Positions 6,936 to 12,821 of a stretch of 12,821 nt of DNA are shown here, piece after piece (the stretch's first letter is position 1; every line of letters begins with the position of its first letter). The translations under genes were made by a program, and so were the position numbers. This DNA comes from Anaerolineae bacterium. Lineage in GTDB: Bacteria > Chloroflexota > Anaerolineae > Anaerolineales > Anaerolineaceae. The notes beneath the pieces are model-generated. The model was given only the letters and a program-made list of their open reading frames with translations, had not been told where the DNA came from and did not search any database. The stretch spans positions 1-12,821 of the forward strand of contig JACRAG010000342.1 in the NCBI GenBank assembly GCA_016213455.1. The letters run 5' to 3'.

Positions 6936-8285
6936 ATGGCAGATCTCACCATTGTCGGCGGCGGTTTGGCTGGCTGCGAAGCTGCCTGGCAGGTCGCTTC
7001 ACGGGGTTATCAAGTTGATCTTTTTGAAATGCGCCCGATTAAATCCACAGGCGCGCACATAACTTCCAATCTGGCGGAGCTCGTTTGCTCCAACTCGCTG
7101 GGGTCCAACCTGCCCGATCGGGCGTCAGGTTTGCTCAAAAACGAGCTTCGCCGGCTCGATTCCCTCCTGCTCAAAATTGCCGATCAATGTGCGCTGCCCG
7201 CCGGGGGTGCGCTTGCCGTGGACCGCGATAGGTTCGGTCAACAGGTCACCCAGGCGATCTCCGATCATGCCAACATTCGCCTGATACGCGAAGAAGTCCA
7301 AAGCATTCCGTCCGGTCCCGTAATCATCGCCAGCGGACCGCTCACTTCGCCGGCACTGGCTGCATCTATCACGCAGTTAACCGGCAGTGACCATCTCTTC
7401 TTCTTTGACGCCATAGCCCCCATTATTCGCGCCGATTCCATCGACATGCAAATCGCTTATCGCGCTTCACGCTACGAGAAGGCAGAAGAAGTTGATGGCG
7501 ATTACATCAACTGTCCCATGGAACGCGAGGAATACGAGCAATTCGTCACCGCATTGGTACAAGCTGAACGCATCCCGCTGCGGGATTTTGAAAGTGAAAT
7601 TTCTGCCGGCGTAAAGGCTGGCGCAGGTATCTTTTTCGAAGGTTGCCTGCCGGTTGAAATCATCGCCAGCCGCGAGACGAAAGCCCTGGCATTCGGCCCG
7701 ATGCGCCCTGTCGGATTATGGAATCCACTCACCGGCAAACGACCTTACGCCGTTCTTCAGCTTCGTCAGGATAATCTCGCGGGAACGCTTTATAACATGG
7801 TCGGTTTTCAAACCAACCTGACCTTTCCTGAACAAAAACGCATATTCCGGATGATCCCAGGGCTTGAACATGCTGAATTTGAGCGCTATGGTCAGATGCA
7901 CCGCAACACCTTTATTGCTTCTCCATTGATGCTCAACCCTTCATTACAATTAAAATCTGATGCGCGCATCTTCTTCGCGGGCCAGATCACTGGCGTCGAA
8001 GGATACATGGGCAACATTGCCACCGGCTTATTGGCTGGGCTGAACGCCGCCCGCATGTTGGAAGGAAAGGATACAGTCGTACCTCCACCGGCATGTATGT
8101 TGGGTGCGCTCTGTGCGTATATCACTGGCGCTGAAATCAAACACTTCCAGCCCATGAAAGCAAACTTTGGCATATTGCCTGACCTGCCATCACCCGCCAG
8201 CGCCAAACGGGAGCGTGCTGCTCAATATGCAACGCGCGCACTTGAAACGTTGGAGCAGTGGATAACTGGTTTAGGGATTGTATGA
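6936..8285 (+). CDS. trmFO: Folate/FAD-dependent tRNA (uracil-54-C5)-methyltransferase TrmFO
   Basis: The 449-residue protein is full length for TrmFO, which makes m5U54 in the tRNA T-loop using methylenetetrahydrofolate as carbon donor and FAD as cofactor. The N-terminal FAD-binding Rossmann motif is VGGGLAGCEAAW (7-18), followed by the family signature SNLAELVCSNSLGSNL around C51. A second conserved cysteine is in FEGCLPVE (C237). The C-terminal half contains MLNPSLQLK and FAGQITGVEGYMGNIATGLLAG, also typical. These two cysteines correspond to the functional pair studied in the B. subtilis enzyme (family knowledge). The gene is divergent from rpoN and overlaps the next gene by 4 bases. The start is fixed by the FAD motif and a -10 element immediately upstream. 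Confidence 0.96.
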   Translation: MADLTIVGGGLAGCEAAWQVASRGYQVDLFEMRPIKSTGAHITSNLAELVCSNSLGSNLPDRASGLLKNELRRLDSLLLKIADQCALPAGGALAVDRDRFGQQVTQAISDHANIRLIREEVQSIPSGPVIIASGPLTSPALAASITQLTGSDHLFFFDAIAPIIRADSIDMQIAYRASRYEKAEEVDGDYINCPMEREEYEQFVTALVQAERIPLRDFESEISAGVKAGAGIFFEGCLPVEIIASRETKALAFGPMRPVGLWNPLTGKRPYAVLQLRQDNLAGTLYNMVGFQTNLTFPEQKRIFRMIPGLEHAEFERYGQMHRNTFIASPLMLNPSLQLKSDARIFFAGQITGVEGYMGNIATGLLAGLNAARMLEGKDTVVPPPACMLGALCAYITGAEIKHFQPMKANFGILPDLPSPASAKRERAAQYATRALETLEQWITGLGIV

Positions 8286-9190
8286 ATAAACGTATTCCGA
8301 TTCTTGTGATGATCGGTCTCATTGCCATCGCAGCCAGTGTTGCGTTTACTTTACTCCCAGGACCCTCATCCGACAACACTTTTTCCGGAGATCGTGCTTA
8401 CGAGCACGTAGTGGAACAAATGAAGATCGGACCGCGAATTCCAGGCAGCGATCAACACCAACAGGTGATCGAATATATCACCAGAGTGCTGCAGAATGCG
8501 GGTTGGACGGTCGAGATTCATCAGCCAGAATCAACCCGCTTTCCTGTGAAAAATATCATCGCCAGACGCGGCGATGCGCCTCCTCGGGTCATCCTGGGCG
8601 CGCATTATGATACTCGTGCGCTGGCAGATCAGGACCCTGATCCCGCCTTTCATTCTTCACCTGTCCCAGGCGCCAACGACGGCGCCAGCGGTGTCGCTGT
8701 CTTGCTGGAAATGGCGCGCGTACTACCCAAAGACCAGGCTGGCGTTTGGTTGGTCTTCTTTGATGCCGAAGATCAGGGCGGAATAGGTGAACAGCAGTAC
8801 ATCTATGGCTCTAGTCTGTTTGCTGAATATCTACTCGTAAAATATCCAACCAGCCTGCCGGAGGCAGTTGTGGTCGTCGATATGATTGGCGATGCAGACC
8901 AACAGATATACATCGAACGAACTTCCAACCAGATCCTTAGCGAGGAGATCTGGAGCAAGGCTGGGGAATTGGGTTTTTCCAGCACTTTTATTCCGGAAAC
9001 CAAGTATGCCATCATCGATGATCACACTCCCTTTCTTCGCGCCGGCATCCCCGCCGTGGACTTGATTGACTTCGATTACCCCTACTGGCACACCACTGCC
9101 GATACACTGGACAAGATCTCTCCCGAAAGCCTGGGCAATGTCGGTTTGACCCTGACCGCCTGGCTGGACGACTTCCTTTCTGGAAAATAG
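8282..9190 (+). CDS. M28-family zinc peptidase / glutaminyl-cyclase-like, membrane-anchored
   Basis: I place the start at 8282, where ATGA overlaps the trmFO stop, giving 302 residues. An in-frame ATG at 8258 would add eight residues ahead of the lysine-arginine start of the export signal. Residues 5-25 form a hydrophobic signal peptide or anchor after MNKR, so the enzyme acts outside the cytoplasmic membrane. The M28 fold is marked by GAHYDTR (H108), PGANDGASGVAVLLE (D133), FFDAEDQG (E163/D164), VVVDMIGDAD (D200/D204) and the C-terminal DDHTPFLRAGIPAVDLIDF with H270 in YWHTTADT. The DDHTPF...WHT pattern resembles glutaminyl-peptide cyclotransferases as much as aminopeptidases, so the reaction (N-terminal pyroglutamate formation or aminopeptidase) cannot be settled here. 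The link to trmFO appears to be transcriptional only. Confidence 0.88.
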   Translation: MNKRIPILVMIGLIAIAASVAFTLLPGPSSDNTFSGDRAYEHVVEQMKIGPRIPGSDQHQQVIEYITRVLQNAGWTVEIHQPESTRFPVKNIIARRGDAPPRVILGAHYDTRALADQDPDPAFHSSPVPGANDGASGVAVLLEMARVLPKDQAGVWLVFFDAEDQGGIGEQQYIYGSSLFAEYLLVKYPTSLPEAVVVVDMIGDADQQIYIERTSNQILSEEIWSKAGELGFSSTFIPETKYAIIDDHTPFLRAGIPAVDLIDFDYPYWHTTADTLDKISPESLGNVGLTLTAWLDDFLSGK

Positions 9191-9203
9191 GGGCCGCTGG
9201 CAT

Positions 9204-9232
9204 TTGGAAAATCTGCCATCCTGGCGTAAACT
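9204..9232 (+). promoter_or_regulatory. Sigma-70-type promoter of the orphan histidine kinase
   Basis: TTGGAA (9204-9209) and TAAACT (9227-9232) are separated by 17 bases, each matching the consensus at 4 of 6 positions. The -10 ends only 6 bases before the ATG at 9239 and there is no Shine-Dalgarno sequence. This again suggests a leaderless or near-leaderless message. It lies in the 48-base gap after the M28 gene. Confidence 0.45.
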
Positions 9233-9238
9233 TAGCAT

Positions 9239-10462
9239 ATGCAGGATACTGAACTGCTTCGAAGTATTCATTCCATCTGGATCAACCGCACCACATTGAC
9301 CTTTGCGCGGGCTCCCAATGTGCGCGAAGATTTCCGGAACCAACTCGATCATTTCTTTGACATGCTCGAGCAGGCTTTGGATACCGGTGACTCAGGTTGG
9401 CTTGATCCGCTGCTGGAAAATTGGGCTACTTCGCTCACAGAAACAGACCTCGAAGGAAAGCACAGCAATTTACTGGCATTGTTGCGTGAGATCGAAACCA
9501 TCAGCACGCAGACGGCTCGCGAAATGCTCACCAGTGAGCAGGCGCTGGAATTGGTTTGCTCTCTCATTCCGCATTTCTCATATTGCTATGAAAAAGCTGC
9601 ATTCGCTGAGATGAATGTGCGTGTCTCTCACGTCACCACCCAGTTGGAAGAAACACGACAGAGTTTGGAACGGCTTGATCGTAGCAAATCGGATTTCATC
9701 GCCGTGGCGGCGCACGAATTAAAGACCCCACTCACACTCGTCGAAGGCTATGCTGCCATGCTCAAAGATGTGAGTAGCAGCCGCAGCCTGACACCGTACG
9801 AAAGCAGCCTGCTGGATGGCATCAGTACAGGCACGCGCCGGTTGAAAGGCATCATCGACGATATGATCGATGTCAGTTTATTAGACAACAACCTGCTGTC
9901 GTTGAATTTCCAACCTGTCTGGATCAACCGCCTGCTCAATGTGATCCAACATGAAGTGCAACCGCACATTCAGGATCGCAAGCAAAATCTGGTCATTAAC
10001 CGCTTCCCCGGCGATGACCTGCTCACTTTTGGCGACCCCGAGCGTCTCCTGCAGGTGATTCGTAATGTCATCACGAATGCTGTAAAATATACGCCGGATG
10101 GCGGAACGATCACCATTGACGGACGCCAGTTACCAGGCTTCACCGAAATCATTGTTAGCGATACCGGAATCGGCATCGCGGCTGAAGACCAGGTCTTAAT
10201 TTTTGACAAGTTCGCACGTTTGGGGAATTCAGACCTGCACTCCAGCAGCAAAACCAAATTTAAGGGTGGCGGTCCTGGCTTGGGGCTTCACATCGCCCGT
10301 GGTATCGTCGAATCGCATGGCGGTGCCATCTGGGTGGAATCGCCAGGTTTTGATGAAAAAGATTGTCCGGGATCCACCTTCCATATTTTAATCCCGGCCC
10401 GATCGGAACCACCCGATGAGAAGCTCGCCCGGCTGCTTGCTCCGCTGACGCAAGCGCATTAA
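9239..10462 (+). CDS. Orphan cytoplasmic sensor histidine kinase
   Basis: This 407-residue kinase lacks membrane segments. Residues 1-125 or so form an all-helical N-terminal domain, reminiscent of RsbRD-type N-terminal domains (tentative). A short coiled coil (about 128-150, TTQLEETRQSLERLDRSKSD) leads into HisKA with H159 in AVAAHELKTPL. The HATPase_c domain has N-box residues N276/N280 (RNVITNAVKYT), DTGIGI (308-313), FDKFARL (322-328) and GGGPGLGLHI (343-352). HELKTPL is the common form seen in OmpR-type pairs, unlike the HEVRNPL kinase of the sigma-54 module. No response regulator lies nearby, so the partner is unknown. The aminotransferase gene follows after 19 bases and is probably co-transcribed. 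Confidence 0.93.
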   Translation: MQDTELLRSIHSIWINRTTLTFARAPNVREDFRNQLDHFFDMLEQALDTGDSGWLDPLLENWATSLTETDLEGKHSNLLALLREIETISTQTAREMLTSEQALELVCSLIPHFSYCYEKAAFAEMNVRVSHVTTQLEETRQSLERLDRSKSDFIAVAAHELKTPLTLVEGYAAMLKDVSSSRSLTPYESSLLDGISTGTRRLKGIIDDMIDVSLLDNNLLSLNFQPVWINRLLNVIQHEVQPHIQDRKQNLVINRFPGDDLLTFGDPERLLQVIRNVITNAVKYTPDGGTITIDGRQLPGFTEIIVSDTGIGIAAEDQVLIFDKFARLGNSDLHSSSKTKFKGGGPGLGLHIARGIVESHGGAIWVESPGFDEKDCPGSTFHILIPARSEPPDEKLARLLAPLTQAH

Positions 10463-10481
10463 TTTACTGAAGAGGAAGTTC

Positions 10482-11675
10482 ATGATGAACCAACCCAACA
10501 CCGGCTTTATCAAACCGGCTGATCGAATAGCATCTTTTAAACCGTATTTCTTCGCCATATTGAACCAGCGTATCACCCAGCTCCGCGAGAAGGGTGTGGA
10601 CGTCATCCGCCTTGACATGGGTTCGCCTGATCTTCCTCCGGAGAAATTTATCGTCGATAAGCTGGTGGAATCCGCACGAAAACCCAACACCCACGGCTAT
10701 TCACCCAACGGCGGCACACCTGCTTTTCGCAAAGCGGTTGCCGAATATTACCTCAACCGTTTTGATATCAGCCTGGATCCCCAAAAAGAGGTACTGGCGC
10801 TGCTGGGCTCCAAAGAAGGCCTGTTCAACCTGTGTCAGGTGCTGCTCAACCCTGGTGATGTTGCCCTGGTGCCCGATCCCGGGTACCCGGTATATTCGGC
10901 AGGCAGTCAGATTGCCGGCGCAGAAATTTACCGCCTGCCGTTGCTGAAAAAGAACGGCTTCCTGCCAGACCTCGACGCAATCCCGGCAGATATCGCCAGG
11001 CGCGCGAAAATTCTCTGGCTTAATTACCCCAACAATCCGACCGGAGCCATTGCGCCATTCTCATTCTATGAGAAAGCCGTGGAATTTGGTTTGAAAAATG
11101 AAGTCATCATCGCACATGATGCGCCCTACGCTGATATTTGTTTTGATAAATATCACGCCCCCAGCATCCTGCAGGTGCCCGGTGCCAAAGATGTGACGGT
11201 CGAGTTCAACTCGCTTTCCAAGACTTACAATATGGCGGGCTGGCGTTTGGGCATGGCGGTTGGTAATGCGCAGGTGATCTCTTATCTGCATACCTACAAA
11301 AGCCAGACCGATTCATCGCAATTCCAGGCCATACTGGATGCCGGCGCATTGGCGCTGACGGGCGATCAGCGTTGGATCGAAGGCAGGAATGATATCTACC
11401 GCGAACGGCGCGACATCATTGTCCGTGCGCTGCAGTCGGTTGGTTTCTCCGTTGAACCGCCACCTGCCGCGATTTATATTTGGGCGCAGCTTCCGGAAAA
11501 ATACCCGGACAGCACGGCCTATTGCGCAAAATTGTTGGATGAAACGGGTGTCAGCCTGACTCCCGGTATCGTCTATGGTGAATATGGCGAAGGCTTTATT
11601 CGCATCTCTCTGGGCAGCCCAACCGAAGAAATCATCACGGCGATGAACCGGTTGGTCGCCTGGATGAAAGATTAA
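10482..11675 (+). CDS. PLP-dependent class I/II aminotransferase, DapL-like
   Basis: The 397-residue protein is a fold-type I aminotransferase of usual length. PLP-contacting features are GSKEG (109-113), NYPNNPTG (181-188), HDAPYAD (212-218, with D213 and Y216), the Schiff-base lysine K247 in SLSKTYNMAGWRLG and the substrate carboxylate arginine R374 in GFIRISLG. The overall pattern (MGSPDLPPE, YSPNGGTPAFRKAVAEYY, NSLSKTYNMAGWR) resembles LL-diaminopimelate aminotransferases and related alanine/aspartate enzymes. DapL would make LL-diaminopimelate for lysine and peptidoglycan, but substrate cannot be read from these motifs. ATGATG at 10482/10485 offers two starts. GAGGA (10472-10476) is spaced acceptably for both; the upstream one is given. 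Confidence 0.9.
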   Translation: MMNQPNTGFIKPADRIASFKPYFFAILNQRITQLREKGVDVIRLDMGSPDLPPEKFIVDKLVESARKPNTHGYSPNGGTPAFRKAVAEYYLNRFDISLDPQKEVLALLGSKEGLFNLCQVLLNPGDVALVPDPGYPVYSAGSQIAGAEIYRLPLLKKNGFLPDLDAIPADIARRAKILWLNYPNNPTGAIAPFSFYEKAVEFGLKNEVIIAHDAPYADICFDKYHAPSILQVPGAKDVTVEFNSLSKTYNMAGWRLGMAVGNAQVISYLHTYKSQTDSSQFQAILDAGALALTGDQRWIEGRNDIYRERRDIIVRALQSVGFSVEPPPAAIYIWAQLPEKYPDSTAYCAKLLDETGVSLTPGIVYGEYGEGFIRISLGSPTEEIITAMNRLVAWMKD

Positions 11676-11684
11676 GAGCAACGC

Positions 11685-12821
11685 ATGGCTAAGAAAGTAC
11701 CCGAATCGACTCGAGCCCCGAAAGAGCGAACCTTTCTGGTGGGCGTCAGCATTCGCAGTGACGAAAACCTGCTCAACCTGGAGGATTCACTCGAGGAGCT
11801 TGCCTTGCTTGCCGACACAGCCGGGCTGGATGTCGTCGGTCAAACGACTCAGCGGCTCGATTCTCCCAATCCCAACACATTTATTGGCCCCGGCAAAGTC
11901 GAAGAGATCAAAGCACTGGTTGAGGAAACCCTCACCCAGGTGATTGTTTTTGACAACGAGCTGTCGCCGCGTCACTTACGCGAACTGGAAGAGCGTTTCG
12001 GCGAAAATGTGCGCGTGCTGGATCGAACAGCGCTCATTCTGGACATTTTTGCCCAACATGCCAGCACACGTGAAGGTATCTTGCAGGTGGAATTGGCGCA
12101 ATATGAATATCGCCTGCCCCGCCTCACCCGTGCATGGACCCACCTTGCCCGCCAGACTGGCGGTGGCGGAGGGCGTACCGGCAGCACGGGCGGTGTGGGT
12201 TTGCGCGGACCCGGTGAGACTCAGTTGGAGGTGGACCGCCGCGAAATCCGCCGGCGCATCTCCAACCTCAAGGCAGAACTGGAAAAAGTGCGCGCCCATC
12301 GCATGCGTTACCGCGCCCAACGTCAGCGCTCTCAAATCCCCACTGTCGCCCTCGTTGGCTACACGAACGCCGGCAAGTCCACCCTGATCAACCGCCTGGC
12401 TCGCTCCGATGTTTATGTCGCCAACCAGCTCTTCGCTACACTCGATCCGACCACCCGCCGCGTCGAACTCCCCGGCGGACATTGGGCTTTATTCACCGAC
12501 ACGGTCGGATTCATTCAAAAGCTCCCCACGCAGCTTGTCGCAGCCTTCCGCGCCACCCTCGAAGAAATCGCTGAAGCCGACCTGTTGCTGCATGTTGTGG
12601 ATGTCACCCACCCTAACGCGCTCGCGCAGGCTGAAGCCGTTCAGCAAACATTAAAAGAAATCGGCGCGGATCATATCCCGGCGATTACGGTCCTCAACAA
12701 AATCGACCGTTTCCCGGACCCGTCCGCCACCGGTGAGTTGATCCAGGCTTTTGGCGATACGGTCGTGGCTGCTTCCGCGCTGCAGGGAATTGGCATTCAA
12801 GAGCTGCTCACCACAGTCAGC
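11685..12821 (+). CDS. hflX: GTPase HflX, C-terminus cut by window edge
   Basis: The frame is open from the ATG at 11685 to the right edge (379 residues), so the C-terminus is missing. HflX is a ribosome-associated GTPase that splits stalled or hibernating 70S ribosomes, notably under heat stress. The N-terminal nucleotide-binding domain includes PNPNTFIGPGKVEEI (61-75) and VLDRTALILDIFAQHASTREGILQVELAQ (111-139), followed by the glycine-rich GGGGGRTGSTGGVGLRGPG typical of HflX and a coiled coil (about 181-213). GTPase motifs are G1 GYTNAGKS (225-232), the G2 region ATLDPTTR (251-258), G3 DTVGF (272-276), G4 NKID (338-341) and G5 SAL (364-366). It starts 9 bases after the aminotransferase stop and is probably in its operon. 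Confidence 0.96.
   Translation, partial: MAKKVPESTRAPKERTFLVGVSIRSDENLLNLEDSLEELALLADTAGLDVVGQTTQRLDSPNPNTFIGPGKVEEIKALVEETLTQVIVFDNELSPRHLRELEERFGENVRVLDRTALILDIFAQHASTREGILQVELAQYEYRLPRLTRAWTHLARQTGGGGGRTGSTGGVGLRGPGETQLEVDRREIRRRISNLKAELEKVRAHRMRYRAQRQRSQIPTVALVGYTNAGKSTLINRLARSDVYVANQLFATLDPTTRRVELPGGHWALFTDTVGFIQKLPTQLVAAFRATLEEIAEADLLLHVVDVTHPNALAQAEAVQQTLKEIGADHIPAITVLNKIDRFPDPSATGELIQAFGDTVVAASALQGIGIQELLTTVS

Noticed and set aside
8258..8281. Upstream in-frame start for the M28 peptidase
   Set aside because: It would put an acidic, aromatic stretch before the basic start of the signal peptide and overlap trmFO by 28 bases; the ATGA overlap at 8282 is the more typical arrangement.
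9086..9099. TGGCAC followed by TGCC as a third sigma-54 promoter
   Set aside because: The GG to GC spacing is 9 and not 10 bases, the -12 lacks TTGC, and it sits inside the M28 coding region with a conserved histidine codon there.
9198..9218. Inverted repeat TGGCA/TGCCA after the M28 gene as a terminator
   Set aside because: Five pairs around an 11-base loop and no T-run; it overlaps a likely -35 element.
11976..12482. Minus-strand ORF of 168 codons opposite hflX
   Set aside because: It is antisense to clear HflX GTPase motifs, so it is a shadow of codon bias.

Overview
The window looks like a chromosomal segment of a free-living bacterium with about 50-55% GC (judged by eye). The gene set (folate-dependent TrmFO, a DapL-like aminotransferase, HflX, an M28 peptidase and many sensor kinases) would fit an Anaerolineae-type Chloroflexota. 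That placement is inference from gene content and protein style, not a database result.

Left half (1-6840, all on the minus strand). Read in transcription order, this is a compact sigma-54 control module. It starts with rpoN (5440-6840), whose sigma factor carries an unusual CxxC...CxxC zinc-ribbon-like insert. Next come a soluble PAS-GAF-PAS histidine kinase (3480-5432) and an NtrC-class sigma-54 activator (2326-3483) that ends right after its AAA+ domain and has no DNA-binding domain. Then follow a 106-residue two-helix membrane protein (1939-2259) and a large TPR protein running off the left edge (1-1926, at least 642 residues). Almost the same 22-base sequence, differing at one position, lies upstream of rpoN and upstream of the membrane protein gene. 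In both places it reads as a textbook -24/-12 sigma-54 promoter (TGGCAC, N5, TTGCA, with GG-N10-GC). The module therefore appears to autoactivate its own sigma factor, kinase and activator, and to drive a two-gene target operon.

The target gene leader also holds a 16-bp hairpin with a 4-base loop that buries its Shine-Dalgarno sequence. The predicted sigma-54 start falls inside the 5' arm, so read-through mRNA from rpoN could form the full hairpin but sigma-54 mRNA could not. This is the most interesting part of the window.

Right half (6936-12821, plus strand). trmFO (tRNA m5U54 formation) overlaps an exported or anchored M28/glutaminyl-cyclase-like peptidase by 4 bases. After a 48-base gap with its own promoter come an orphan soluble histidine kinase, a class I/II aminotransferase related to LL-diaminopimelate aminotransferases, and hflX (ribosome-associated GTPase, cut by the right edge). 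trmFO and the orphan kinase both have a -10 element only 6-8 bases before the ATG, which suggests leaderless mRNAs. No RNA genes, mobile elements, CRISPR arrays or convincing intrinsic terminators were seen, and no gene-free stretch exceeds 100 bases.
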